The translations under genes and the position numbers were made by a program. This document shows, piece by piece, positions 9,607 to 18,640 of a stretch of 64,000 bases of DNA (positions are counted from its first letter, which is position 1; the number at the start of each line of letters is the position of its first letter). The notes under the pieces were generated by a model. That model saw only the letters and a program-made list of their open reading frames with translations, searched no databases and was not told the DNA's origin. This DNA comes from Acidobacteriaceae bacterium (lineage in GTDB: Bacteria; Acidobacteriota; Terriglobia; Terriglobales; Acidobacteriaceae): positions 160,427 through 224,426 of the forward strand of contig PLBY01000045.1 of the NCBI GenBank assembly GCA_003134655.1, read 5' to 3'.

Positions 9607-10266
9607 ATGCGGCCCTTACTCTCACGAGTCGTCGACTCTTCCGTCGTTCTGGCGCTGTGCGCAGGACTATTTGCACCGGCGTTGTTAGCCTCCAAGAGCT
9701 TCGTGAAGCCAGAGGCGAAGACGGCCATCAACTATCCCGCGCACGACTTCCATCGCGACGAAAAGGCCGGCATCGCCGCCGACCCCTACGACACGCCGGA
9801 GAAGGCGAAGATATTCGCCACCGATTTCGCAGGGCACGGCTTTCTGCCCATTTTTTTTATCGTAACCAATGACGGCGATCAGCCCATCTCCATCGGCAAC
9901 ATGGCAATCACGCTGCTCACGGCGCATCATTCCAAGCTCACTCCCATCACGACCGACGACCTGTACCGGCGCCTCTCCAATCCGCAGTCCAGCACGCGGC
10001 CGAGCCCGATTCCGTTGCCGCACAAAGCCAAGGGCGGGATCAGCAAAAAGGAAATGGACGAGATCGAGTCCTCGCAGTTCGCCGCCAGAGCGGTTGAGCC
10101 GCACAGCACGCAATCGGGATTTCTATTCTTCGACATCGGAGGCATCTCCTCGCCGTTGGCGGGCGCCCTCATCGACATCACTGGCGTCACTGATGCCAAG
10201 GGGAATGAACTGATGTACTTCGAAGTCTCGGTCGACAAATATTTGGACGCACCGAAGAATCCCTAG
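9607..10266 (+). CDS. Exported hypothetical protein
   Basis: This 219-aa protein has an N-terminal signal sequence (VVLALCAGLFAPALLAS). The mature part contains HGFLPIFFIVTNDGDQPISI, a beta-strand pattern resembling a small Ig-like or LEA-type domain. The C-terminal FDIGGISSPLAGALIDITGV is also strand-like. No enzyme motif is present. It is divergent from the LPS operon and 52 bp upstream of the aldo/keto reductase, possibly co-transcribed with it. The function is unknown. Confidence 0.7.
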   Translation: MRPLLSRVVDSSVVLALCAGLFAPALLASKSFVKPEAKTAINYPAHDFHRDEKAGIAADPYDTPEKAKIFATDFAGHGFLPIFFIVTNDGDQPISIGNMAITLLTAHHSKLTPITTDDLYRRLSNPQSSTRPSPIPLPHKAKGGISKKEMDEIESSQFAARAVEPHSTQSGFLFFDIGGISSPLAGALIDITGVTDAKGNELMYFEVSVDKYLDAPKNP

Positions 10267-10318
10267 ATTCCGCTCGCGGTTAGGTTTAATGTAGTGCGTT
10301 ACCGCTCCGGAGGTCCTC

Positions 10319-11404
10319 ATGAGCAAGTCCAAGTCGCAAAAATCATCCAGCAATCGCCGCAGCTTTCTGAAAGCGGGCGGCCTCATGACTGCGGCCGCTC
10401 TCGGCTCGGCCGCTCTTCCCGATCTCGCGCGCGGGCAGTCAAGCCCTGTCTCTCGTCCGCAGCCTAACAATTCGGCGACCACCAACGCGATGCCAACGCG
10501 GAATCTGGGAAAGACTGGATACAAAGTCGGGATCTTCAGCCTCGGTGGACAGGCTTCTCTCGAGAAGCCCAACAACGAAGCCGTCGCCGTTCCGATCATT
10601 GAAAAGGCTCTCGACCTCGGCGTGAATTACATCGATACGTCTTCCATCTACGGCGGCCCGGAGCGCTGGAGCGAGCAATACGTCGGCAAAGTGATGAAGC
10701 ATCGCCGCAACGACGTATTTCTCGCAACCAAAACAAAAGAGCGCACGCGCGACGCTTCGATGCGCATGATTGAGAAGTCGCTTAACTTGCTGCAGACCGA
10801 TCACGTCGACCTGTGGCAGCTGCACGACATTGGCACGATGACCGACATCAACGAAATCTTCGCCAAGGGCGGAGCCATGGAAGCCTTGCTCGAGGCTCGT
10901 GATCAGAAGATCGTGCGCTATCTCGGCATCACGGGGCACTACCGGCCTGACGCGCTGATCGAGGCGATTCACCGGCATCCGTTCGACACGATTCTGATGG
11001 CGGTCAACGCGGCCGATCCGCATCACTACAGCTTCAGTGAGCAACTGCTGCCACTGGCCGTGGAAAAGCAGATGGGCATTATCGGGATGAAAGTCCCGGC
11101 GCGGGGACGCATTCTCTCGTCGTGGACGCCACCGCCCATCGAGCAGCAGAAGCATTCGTGGGAAGGCATGGTGCTGGCGCCGACCGCGGGCACGCTCGAC
11201 ATGCGGCAGGCGATGTACTATTCGCTCTCGCTACCGGTCAGCACGGTCATCATCGGCTGCGACACGGTTGCGCAGCTCGAACAGAACGTGCAACTTGCCC
11301 GCGAGTTCACTCCGCTCAACCAGCAACAGATGGCCACGCTTACCGAGAAGGCGCAGCCGGTGTCGAAGCAGTCGCTGTTTTTCCGGTTTTACGAGCGAGC
11401 GTAA
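10319..11404 (+). CDS. Tat-exported aldo/keto reductase
   Basis: This 361-aa protein has a twin-arginine leader (NRRSFLKAGG near residue 13, then an alanine-rich segment). The AKR domain starts at about residue 55 (MPTRNLGKTGYKVG). Catalytic landmarks are DTSSIYGGPERWSEQYVGKV (Asp and Tyr), LATKTKERT (Lys) and DLWQLHDIG (His). It should reduce carbonyls with NAD(P)H; export suggests that a pre-bound cofactor is carried with the folded enzyme. The RBS is strong (GGAGGT 6 nt before ATG). Confidence 0.85.
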   Translation: MSKSKSQKSSSNRRSFLKAGGLMTAAALGSAALPDLARGQSSPVSRPQPNNSATTNAMPTRNLGKTGYKVGIFSLGGQASLEKPNNEAVAVPIIEKALDLGVNYIDTSSIYGGPERWSEQYVGKVMKHRRNDVFLATKTKERTRDASMRMIEKSLNLLQTDHVDLWQLHDIGTMTDINEIFAKGGAMEALLEARDQKIVRYLGITGHYRPDALIEAIHRHPFDTILMAVNAADPHHYSFSEQLLPLAVEKQMGIIGMKVPARGRILSSWTPPPIEQQKHSWEGMVLAPTAGTLDMRQAMYYSLSLPVSTVIIGCDTVAQLEQNVQLAREFTPLNQQQMATLTEKAQPVSKQSLFFRFYERA

Positions 11405-11440
11405 GGTTTGACTGATCTGGCGAACCAGCGCCAACAGACT

Positions 11441-11531
11441 TGTCATCCTGAGGGCCGCGCTTTTTGCGGCCCGAAGGACCTATGCAACTTGCCGGGAGTT
11501 ACATAGATCCTTCGCTTTGCTCAGGATGACA
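11441..11531. repeat. Inverted repeat with TGTCATCCTGAG arms
   Basis: The arms TGTCATCCTGAG (11441-11452) and CTCAGGATGACA (11520-11531) are perfect inverted copies. Inside are a second short palindrome (GGCCGC..GCGGCC) and AGGACCTATG..CATAGATCCTT. The element fills the gap between the reductase and gatB. A second full copy lies at 47894-47974 and a half copy at 30740. Confidence 0.75.
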
Positions 11532-11573
11532 GATCGCCCGTTCCCACCGCACCGCCCTTTATAATCACTGCCT

Positions 11574-13049
11574 ATGGTCACCACGACGGCCGATTCCATT
11601 GCCGCCCACACGAAATATGAGCCCGTCATCGGCCTGGAAGTTCACGTCCAGCTGCTGACGGCGACCAAGATTTTCTGCTCGTGCTCGACGCGATTTGGCG
11701 CGCCGCCGAATTCCAACGTCTGCCCGGTATGCCTGGGCATGCCCGGCGCGCTTCCCGTGCTCAACAAGAAAGTCGTCGAGTTCGCCACGCTGGCGGCGAT
11801 GGCGCTGCAGTGCCGCATCAACGAGACTTCCATTTTTGCGCGCAAGAATTATTTCTATCCCGACCTGCCCAAGGGATACCAGATTTCGCAGTACGACAAG
11901 CCGCTGGCCGAGTTTGGCTTCATCGAGATTTCCGCTGGCAAGGGCAAGAAGAAGATCGGGATCACCCGCGTGCATCTGGAAGAAGACGCGGGCAAGAGCC
12001 TGCACGAGGGTTTTCCCGACTCCGACGAGAAGACCGCCATCGATCTCAACCGCACCGGCGTGCCGCTGATTGAGATTGTCAGCGAGCCCGACATCGCCAC
12101 GCCCGACGAGGCCTACGAATACCTGACGCGGCTGAAGGAAATCATCCTGTACACGGGCGTCAGCGACTGCAACATGGAGGAAGGGTCGCTGCGCTGCGAT
12201 GCCAATGTCAGCGTGCGCCCGCGCGGGCAGAAGGAATTCGGCACCAAGGCCGAAATCAAGAACGTGAATTCGTTTCGCTTCATTCGCGAGGCGTTGGAAT
12301 ATGACATTCGCCGCCAGATTGATGTTCTGGAATCCGGCGGCAAGATCCCGCAGGAGACTCGCCTCTACAACTCCAACGAAGGCAAGACCTACAGCATGCG
12401 CTCGAAGGAGCAGGCGCACGATTACCGCTACTTCCCCGAGCCGGACCTGCTTCCGCTGGTGGTCGATGAAACCTGGAAGTCCGAGATCGCCCGCACTCTG
12501 CCCGAACTCCCCGAGGCCCGCCGAGCGCGGCTGGTGAAGGACTACGGCATCACCGAATATGACGCGCAGGTGCTGACGTTCTCGAAGTCGCTGGCCGACC
12601 AGTTCGAAGAGGCAGCGAAGGCGGCGAAGAATCCCAAGCGGGTCGCCAACCTGGTGCAGGGCGAGTTGATGGGCCGGCTTAAAGCGAAGGGAATCGAGAT
12701 CGAGCAATCTCCGATCTCAATGAAGGGAGTCGCAGCGTCGGCCGATCTGGTCGAAGGCGGCAGAATCTCGGGCAAGATGCTCAAGGACCTCTACGATCTC
12801 GCCTTCGAGCGAGGCAAAGACTTCCCTGTGGTTTATGAAGAAGAAGGCCGCCCGCAACAGTCGACGGATACTTCGGCGCTGGAAAAGATGATCGACGACG
12901 TGCTGGCAGCGAATCCCAAGCAACTGGAGCAGTACCGCGCCGGCAAGACCACGATGCTCGGCTTCTTCGTCGGCCAGGTCATGAAGGCCTCCAAAGGCCA
13001 GGCCAGCCCGCAGATTGTGAACGAGTTGCTGGCCAAGAAGCTGAGTTGA
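11574..13049 (+). CDS. gatB: Asp/Glu-tRNA amidotransferase subunit B
   Basis: This 491-aa GatB has the usual length. The cradle domain begins VIGLEVHVQLLTATKIFCSC, and the metal-binding cysteines follow (CSCSTRFG, CPVCLGMPG). ARKNYFYPDLPKGYQISQYD and GSLRCDANVSVRP are core signatures. The C-terminal YqeY-like tail domain ends GQASPQIVNELL. It converts mischarged Glu-tRNA(Gln) or Asp-tRNA(Asn) with GatA and GatC, which are not adjacent here. Confidence 0.95.
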   Translation: MVTTTADSIAAHTKYEPVIGLEVHVQLLTATKIFCSCSTRFGAPPNSNVCPVCLGMPGALPVLNKKVVEFATLAAMALQCRINETSIFARKNYFYPDLPKGYQISQYDKPLAEFGFIEISAGKGKKKIGITRVHLEEDAGKSLHEGFPDSDEKTAIDLNRTGVPLIEIVSEPDIATPDEAYEYLTRLKEIILYTGVSDCNMEEGSLRCDANVSVRPRGQKEFGTKAEIKNVNSFRFIREALEYDIRRQIDVLESGGKIPQETRLYNSNEGKTYSMRSKEQAHDYRYFPEPDLLPLVVDETWKSEIARTLPELPEARRARLVKDYGITEYDAQVLTFSKSLADQFEEAAKAAKNPKRVANLVQGELMGRLKAKGIEIEQSPISMKGVAASADLVEGGRISGKMLKDLYDLAFERGKDFPVVYEEEGRPQQSTDTSALEKMIDDVLAANPKQLEQYRAGKTTMLGFFVGQVMKASKGQASPQIVNELLAKKLS

Positions 13050-13196
13050 TTGCAGGGCACGTCCCCTTAAGGCATGTCCTGCGCGGGTCGAGGTACTATG
13101 CCGGGCCTATGACTTCGGTCATCTGATCTTTCGCTGGCCGCCCGGCTACCATGACACTGGGCCTGCCTGTCTTGGGCCGACCGATCGGGAACTGCC

Positions 13197-13850
13197 ATGA
13201 AATTCAAGCTCGACCGCATCATTAGCGTTGCGACCCTGGTGGCATCGTTGATCGCCATCATTCTGGTTCTGAAGAAACCTGCGCCGGTGGCTCAGCCGCA
13301 GGCTCCGGCGGCCATTGCGGAACATGCCCAGTCGTTCGACCAGAAGATGGCGGAGTTCCAGCAGGCCACGCAGCTGTCGCAGCCGAGCGGCTCTTTTGAG
13401 GCGAAACCCGAAGCCGGACAGGCCGCATCTCCGGCGTCGGCACAGCCCAAGGCTGAAGTCCACATCAATTCCGAAGAAATCAGCGCGGTGCTCGCGCAGT
13501 CGCTGGGCGCGGCCGGGGCGCTCACGCCAGACTCCAACATCGGCGGCGCTGCGCCCACCATTAAAGACCAGTCGGTCAGCTTCGACGGCGACCTGGTGCA
13601 TGGCCAGTTCCTCACGGAAATTGCCGGCAAAGATGTTTGGGTTACGATTTCGGGGCACATCGGCGAGAAGGATGGGTACGCGACGTTCGATCCTACAGAA
13701 TTCAAGGTTGGCGATCTGAGCGTGCCGGTGTCGCTGGTGAATCCCGCCCTGCAGAAGAAACTGGCCGAGGAACGCGATCGGCTGAAGCTTCCCGACAACG
13801 TGGGCGCGATGAAAGTGCAGAACAGCGAACTGGTGATGCAGCAGAAATAA
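13197..13850 (+). CDS. Membrane-anchored hypothetical protein
   Basis: This 217-aa protein has one N-terminal transmembrane helix (VATLVASLIAIILVL), then an Ala/Pro/Gln-rich linker to about residue 80. A compact domain follows with a repeated theme of ligand binding or assembly (EISAVLAQSLG; QSVSFDGDLVHGQFLTEIAG). The C-terminal part ends in a short helix. No known family was recognised. The gene is alone between gatB and a large inverted repeat. Confidence 0.65.
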   Translation: MKFKLDRIISVATLVASLIAIILVLKKPAPVAQPQAPAAIAEHAQSFDQKMAEFQQATQLSQPSGSFEAKPEAGQAASPASAQPKAEVHINSEEISAVLAQSLGAAGALTPDSNIGGAAPTIKDQSVSFDGDLVHGQFLTEIAGKDVWVTISGHIGEKDGYATFDPTEFKVGDLSVPVSLVNPALQKKLAEERDRLKLPDNVGAMKVQNSELVMQQK

Positions 13851-13868
13851 GCTGTGCTAGAACTTGGC

Positions 13869-13952
13869 TGTGTGGGACCGGGTCTCTGACCGGTCGGCGG
13901 GCCGCAAGGCCGCTTGCGCGGCCTGACCGGGTCAAAGACCCGGTCCCACACA
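13869..13952. repeat. Large inverted repeat between convergent genes
   Basis: The outer arms TGTGTGGGACCGGGTCT and AGACCCGGTCCCACACA are near-perfect complements enclosing TGACCGG/CCGGTCA-type arms and a GGCCGC..GCGGCC palindrome. It lies between the convergent genes at 13850 and 13956 and could end transcription both ways. No U-tract follows, so a classical terminator is unlikely. A further GGTCCCACAC copy lies at about 13970. Confidence 0.65.
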
Positions 13953-13955
13953 AGT

Positions 13956-15467
13956 TCAGGCAGGTCCCACACGATTCTCAGTAGCTACCTTGCCGTACCA
14001 ACGGCCTGAGTCTTTGATGGTCCGCTGCTGCGTCTTGAAGTCCACGTAAGCCAGGCCGAAGCGCTGGCTGAAGCCTTCGGCCCACTCGAAATTATCCAGC
14101 AGGCTCCACGCGTGATACCCACGAACATCGGCGCCATCGGCCATCGCCCGTGCCAGCGCCGCCAGATACTGCCTGTGATATTCAATGCGGCGGCGGTCGT
14201 GAATCGCGCCGCTGGCGTCGGGCCCATCGTTGTACGAGCAGCCGCTCTCGGTAATCTCGATCACGGGCCGGTTGTAATCTCGTGTGATGCGCGTGACCAT
14301 GTCGTACAGCGCCTTCGGCCAGACTTCCCAGCCGAAATCCGTTTTCGGTCCCTGTTGTCCACCATCCATCTTCACGGGAAACAGCCACTCCTGCGCGTGC
14401 GAGAAGCGCTCCATGGTGCCGGGCGCCGAAGCAATCGTACGGTAGTAGAGATTGATGCCGATGAAGTCCAGCGGTGCCCGCGTCTTCTCCATGTCGCCAG
14501 CCTTGATCCGCATCGCAGTTTCCGGCAGAAACGCCAGCGCGTCGGGATAGCGCCCGCGCAGCGCCGGTTCCAGAAACCACGTATTGGTGATCGCATGCGC
14601 TCGCTCGGCTGCCAACTTGTCTGCCTCAGAATCGGTGGCGGGCTCGCACGGAGACATGCTGAACGCCGTGCCCACGCGCGCGGACGGACGAGCCGCCTTG
14701 AGCGCACGAAACCCCCCGCTCTGCGCCAGATTCACGACGTGCGTGGCCCGTAGAAAATCGAGAATGCTCTGGCGTCCCGGAGCGTGCGTGCCCTCGAGGT
14801 GCCCCAGATCGACGAATGCATCCGGCTCGTTAAAAATCATCCAGTCGGCAACTCGGTCACCCAGCGCCTGCGCCATCAGCTGCACGTAATCGGTAAAGCG
14901 GCCTGCCGTATCGCGGTTAGTCCAACCGCCTGCATCTTCGAGAGCTTGTGGCAAGTCCCAGTGATAGAGCGTGACCAGCGGACGGATGCGCGCCTCGAGC
15001 AGCGCGTCCACCAGGCGGCTGTAATAATCGACGCCCTTGGAATTCGCCGCGCCTGACCCCGAAGCCTGAATGCGCGGCCAGGAAATCGAAAACCGGTAGC
15101 TGTTCAGATTCATCGCCCGTATCAAAGCGATGTCTTCGCGCCACCGGTGGTAGGAATCGCAAGCTACATCGCCGGTGTCGCCGTTCTTGATCTTCCCCGG
15201 AGTGTGCGCGAAGCGGTCCCAGATGGATTCACCTTTCCCATCCTCATTCCACGCGCCTTCGATCTGATAAGAGGCAGTGGCCGTGCCCCAGAAGAATCCC
15301 TTCGGAAATGTAGTCGAGGCTGCTTGAAATTGCAGCGCAGAGTCGCGGGCCGGAGCCGGGGTGCTCGCCTTGGAAGACCCGCTGCACGCCGAGAATGCCG
15401 CAGGCAGCCCAAGAGCGGCGCTGGCCCCGAGAATCGATTGCACGAACTTGCGGCGTGACAGGCGCAA
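13956..15467 (-). CDS. Beta-glucosidase family GH1, exported lipoprotein
   Basis: This 503-aa GH1 enzyme begins with RRKFVQSILGASAALG, a Tat-like leader, and has a lipobox-like SAC at about residue 28. The catalytic domain starts FPKGFFWGTATASYQIEGAWN (shortened family start). The acid/base Glu is in MIFNEPDAF, and the nucleophile Glu in IEITESG. The expected loops YRFSISWPRI and LVTLYHWDLPQAL are present. It would hydrolyse beta-glycosides in the periplasm or at the outer membrane. It shares the region with a GH29 fucosidase, pointing to plant or microbial polysaccharide use. Confidence 0.9.
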   Translation of the reverse strand: MRLSRRKFVQSILGASAALGLPAAFSACSGSSKASTPAPARDSALQFQAASTTFPKGFFWGTATASYQIEGAWNEDGKGESIWDRFAHTPGKIKNGDTGDVACDSYHRWREDIALIRAMNLNSYRFSISWPRIQASGSGAANSKGVDYYSRLVDALLEARIRPLVTLYHWDLPQALEDAGGWTNRDTAGRFTDYVQLMAQALGDRVADWMIFNEPDAFVDLGHLEGTHAPGRQSILDFLRATHVVNLAQSGGFRALKAARPSARVGTAFSMSPCEPATDSEADKLAAERAHAITNTWFLEPALRGRYPDALAFLPETAMRIKAGDMEKTRAPLDFIGINLYYRTIASAPGTMERFSHAQEWLFPVKMDGGQQGPKTDFGWEVWPKALYDMVTRITRDYNRPVIEITESGCSYNDGPDASGAIHDRRRIEYHRQYLAALARAMADGADVRGYHAWSLLDNFEWAEGFSQRFGLAYVDFKTQQRTIKDSGRWYGKVATENRVGPA

Positions 15468-15508
15468 CTAGACTGGATCTCCTTCAAGAATTGAGACGGC
15501 GCTGGTCA

Positions 15509-16441
15509 TCAATTGTGCTTGATGAACTTCCCGTTTTTCTGTCCGGTCAGCGAGTTGTAAAGCGTCTCCAGAAACGCATCTTCATTGATGAAGTCTCCGG
15601 AATACTTCTTCCACGGATCGAGCAGCTTCGCTTGCTTCATCTGGTCGAGGGTTTTGCCTTCTGCCAGCGATTTCGCCACGACATCGCGGGTTGCTTTCAG
15701 CATCGTAAGATAGGTGCGCACGTCGTCCACGCTCGACACCGGACCGTGTCCAGGAATAATTTTCACATCCGGCGGCACCTGCGCGATCACTTTCTCCACG
15801 CCGTCAATCATCCCGTTGATGCTGCCTCCGCTATCGACGTCAATGAACGGGAAGCCATACGTCACAAAATCGTCGCCCATGTGAACCACGTTGGATTTGG
15901 GGAAGAAGATGATCGAGTCGCCGTCGGTGTGGCCGGCAGGAAAGAAGAGCGCCCGAATATCTTCGCCGTTCAAATGCACGGTCACGTCGTGATCGAACGT
16001 GATAATCGGCAGCGCTTCCTTGGCGGCGGGCTTCACATCCATGTGCACCGAACTGCCGTTCCCAGCCGCGCCGCCCGATTCCAGCCGCTTGCGCACGTTG
16101 TCATGCGCAATAATCGGCGCCTGTTTCTGAAAATACGCGTTCCCGCCCGTGTGATCGCCGTGATAGTGCGTGTTGATGATGAACCGTACGGGCTTGTCGG
16201 TGATGCCTTTCAACGCTGCCTGAATCTTCTCGGCGAGCGGGGCATATTGATCGTCGACAATCACAATTCCGTCGTCTCCGACTGACGCGCCAATGTTCCC
16301 ACCGGCGCCTTCCAACATGTAGACGTTGCCGGCCACCTTGGTGACCTTCATCTGGACCTTGCTGAAATCCTCGTCCTGAGCCGCAGCCGCGCCCAAAGCC
16401 AATAGCAGACCAGCGAGCAGAATCGATGTCACGCGATTCAT
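15509..16441 (-). CDS. Periplasmic MBL-fold metallo-hydrolase
   Basis: From ATG 16441 the 310-aa product has a signal peptide (SILLAGLLLALGAAAAQ). Metallo-beta-lactamase metal ligands are in NTHYHGDHTGGN, the third His site in FFPAGHTDGDSIIFF, and the distal His in IPGHGPVS. The family includes cyclase-type hydrolases of acidobacterial and proteobacterial periplasm; the substrate cannot be told. The start at 16441 is chosen over 16474 because AGAGGAACAG precedes it and the signal peptide then begins properly (MNRVTS). Confidence 0.82.
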   Translation of the reverse strand: MNRVTSILLAGLLLALGAAAAQDEDFSKVQMKVTKVAGNVYMLEGAGGNIGASVGDDGIVIVDDQYAPLAEKIQAALKGITDKPVRFIINTHYHGDHTGGNAYFQKQAPIIAHDNVRKRLESGGAAGNGSSVHMDVKPAAKEALPIITFDHDVTVHLNGEDIRALFFPAGHTDGDSIIFFPKSNVVHMGDDFVTYGFPFIDVDSGGSINGMIDGVEKVIAQVPPDVKIIPGHGPVSSVDDVRTYLTMLKATRDVVAKSLAEGKTLDQMKQAKLLDPWKKYSGDFINEDAFLETLYNSLTGQKNGKFIKHN

Positions 16442-16531
16442 CTGTTCCTCTTTCTCGACGTGCCGGGACATCATTCTAGCGAAAGTTCAGAAGTACGTAG
16501 TTGGAATTCGGAACATGCAGGCTTCGGTGCT

Positions 16532-18046
16532 CTATTCCGGGTGCAGGCTGTCATACATCTTCCACAGCTTGTCAGCTGTCGCGCGATAAATGACCCAGCC
16601 CTTGCTGCCATCGGAAATCTCGCGGAAGAGCAACTCGCCGCGGCGATCGCCGTCGGCATCCACCGCGTCGATCAATTCGAGACGCGGCGTGATGTCGAGA
16701 TGGTACTTGTCGGTTACTCCCGAATAGATCTTGTGCAGGTTGTTGTAGATGTCCGGATACGCCACCAGCACAATCGAATACTGCGTTTCCGCGTCGACCG
16801 CGGAGAATGCAACGCCCGCGGGCGGGAGTGGCATGTGCGCTTCTGCGCTAAGCACCATGACCGGCTGGTTGTTGGTCCACAAGTCGTACGCCTTCATCTG
16901 CACGTTCTCGAGAATCGGATCTTTCGTCTTCGTCGCGGTCGTAGCGCGGCGGGCGGCCTGCGATCCCGCGGGCTTCGGCGCAATCTTTGCCTTGGCCTGC
17001 GCCTCTAGGTAAGCGCGAACCTGTTCCTTGGCCAGCGCTACCATCTGCTTCCGGCGGTCTCCTTCTTCGTCCTTGAGCCACTCGAATGCGAACGAGCGAG
17101 GGTCGGGTCCAGTCGCATCGGAAATTGCGGGAACCATATCGACCGGTGCACTGTCGGCCGCGACCTGAGCAGCTTTTGGGGCATCTGCCGGCGCCGCAGA
17201 CGTCGCCTTCCCAGGCTTGCTGTAGCCGGGTACTTCATCTTCCGGCAACGGCTCGACTGGCTTCCCGCGCCGCAGAGTCGGCCGGTTGCCCGCCCCGGCT
17301 CCACTGTCAGATGCCGGTACGTTCGGGCCATCGTCCGCCTTGGCGTCGTTCGGGTTGGAATCAGAGGGCTTGGAAGCGCCGGGTGCTGTCGAGCCCGATC
17401 CCGGTTTGCTCTGGCCCGTCGGAGTCGAATCCGCCGGTGGGGCGGATGGGGGCGGCGGAGTACCCTTGTTCAATCGCGGTGGCTCGTCCCCTGAATCCGA
17501 CGGGGTGGTTTGGGACTGAGGCGCGGTTGTGGCTGGTGTGCTGGCTGGCTGCGACACCTTCGTGGGATCCCGCGTGAGCCGCGGAGGGCCTTCCCCATTG
17601 TCGATTCCTGCCGGCACCGACTCCGCCTTCAGCGCTTTACTCGCGGTGTCGCTGCCGTTGGGAACCCACTTGCCGGTGCCAATCCACGGACTCATGAGGT
17701 TGGCGGCATTGCTGTGTAGCGCGCTGCTGACCGTGAACAGTCCCAGCGAACTGCCGGCGCGCTGGGCTTCATACACCGTCTCCGTTTCCAGCGCCATGGG
17801 GACCGGATCGGCCTTGTATGCCGATGCGTCCCAGAACTTGCCGTTCACCAGAATCGCGACCGGAATCAGCGAGGTCTTGCCATTTGCCGCCATCTGCAAC
17901 ACCCCAACCGCTCGCGGCCCCGCTTCTTTCTTCCGCGGGACCTTCCGCTCGCCAGGTGTGATCTGTGGCCGCTCTTCCTGCGCCGTCGCGACGCTCGTCC
18001 ACGCCACGCTGCATGCCAGCAAAGCGACCAGAAGCGATCCGCGCAA
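16532..18046 (-). CDS. Exported proline/serine-rich hypothetical protein
   Basis: The ORF runs from 18229, but its first 60 codons overlap the divergent bcp gene and look non-coding. The signal peptide (LLRGSLLVALLACSVAWTS) suggests a start near TTG 18046, giving about 504 aa. Residues after the signal form a small conserved block (GVLQMAANGKTSLIPVAILV), then a long Pro/Ser/Thr/Gly-rich linker. The C-terminal globular part ends DADGDRRGELLFREIS, like an FG-GAP or EF-hand-like beta element. No enzyme motif was found. The start is uncertain because the RBS is weak. Confidence 0.6.
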   Translation of the reverse strand: MRGSLLVALLACSVAWTSVATAQEERPQITPGERKVPRKKEAGPRAVGVLQMAANGKTSLIPVAILVNGKFWDASAYKADPVPMALETETVYEAQRAGSSLGLFTVSSALHSNAANLMSPWIGTGKWVPNGSDTASKALKAESVPAGIDNGEGPPRLTRDPTKVSQPASTPATTAPQSQTTPSDSGDEPPRLNKGTPPPPSAPPADSTPTGQSKPGSGSTAPGASKPSDSNPNDAKADDGPNVPASDSGAGAGNRPTLRRGKPVEPLPEDEVPGYSKPGKATSAAPADAPKAAQVAADSAPVDMVPAISDATGPDPRSFAFEWLKDEEGDRRKQMVALAKEQVRAYLEAQAKAKIAPKPAGSQAARRATTATKTKDPILENVQMKAYDLWTNNQPVMVLSAEAHMPLPPAGVAFSAVDAETQYSIVLVAYPDIYNNLHKIYSGVTDKYHLDITPRLELIDAVDADGDRRGELLFREISDGSKGWVIYRATADKLWKMYDSLHPE

Positions 18047-18146
18047 TAAAATTCTGCGGTGTAAAATCGTGACGAAGGCAGGCGAGCCGGGCGCCGGGGT
18101 CAAAGCGCTCCCGGCGTTGCACGTCGTTTTATCTGGAGAAATTGGC

Positions 18147-18620
18147 ATGAATATCAATGATAAGGCTCCCGCGTTCACTTTGCAGGACGAGAACGGCAAA
18201 GAGGTCGCGCTAAAGGACTTCCTCGGCAAGACCGTTGTTCTCTATTTCTATCCCCGCGCTGACACTCCGGGTTGAACCATTGAAGCCCGCGGGTTCCGCG
18301 ACACATACAAGAAGATGCAGAAGACCGGCGCCGTGCTGCTTGGCATATCCCCCGATACCCCGAAAGCACAGAAGAAATTTCAGGAAAAATTCGACCTGCC
18401 CTTCACCCTGCTCGCCGACGCCGACAAGAAAGTCGCCGAGGCTTTCGGCGTGATGAAAGAGAAAAACATGTACGGCAAGAAAGTCTGGGGAGTGGCGCGG
18501 ACGACCTTCATCATCGGCCCCGACGGCAAGATCCAGCATGTCTTCGAGAAGGTGAAGCCCGAGGGCCATGCCGAAGAAGTGCTGGCTTATCTGAAGGAAT
18601 CGGGCAAAGGCGCGGCTTAA
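18147..18620 (+). CDS. bcp: Bcp-type peroxiredoxin with TGA at the catalytic Cys (putative selenoprotein)
   Basis: The reading frame from ATG 18147 (SD GGAGAA) encodes MNINDKAPAFTLQDENG, then VVLYFYPRADTPG, then TGA at 18273-18275. It continues without frame change as TIEARGFRDTYKK through to FIIGPDGKIQHVFEKVKPEG and a TAA at 18620. In the BCP/PrxQ family the residue after TPG is the peroxidatic Cys (TPGCT). Read as selenocysteine, the protein is 157 aa, the normal family length, with Sec43. The usual resolving Cys five residues later is Arg here (EARGFRD), and no Cys is encoded anywhere. It would reduce hydroperoxides in the cytoplasm. Alternatives are a nonsense mutation or a base error. 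No Sec machinery gene is in this window. Confidence 0.75.
18276..18302 (+). promoter_or_regulatory. Candidate bacterial SECIS hairpin
   Basis: Directly after the TGA, CGCGG (18288-18292) can pair with CCGCG (18296-18300) around the 3-nt loop GTT. The loop begins with G and is separated from the TGA by 17 nt. Published bacterial SECIS models ask for a G at the start of a short apical loop placed about 16-37 nt after UGA, which this satisfies. A five-pair GC hairpin can occur by chance in such GC-rich DNA, so the support is moderate. Confidence 0.5.
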
Positions 18621-18640
18621 CTCTTTTGCACAGAGACTGA

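Noticed and set aside
17529-18275. 248-aa plus ORF ending at the bcp TGA
   Set aside because: Only the last 42 residues are real (bcp start at 18147); the rest is antisense to the proline-rich protein gene.
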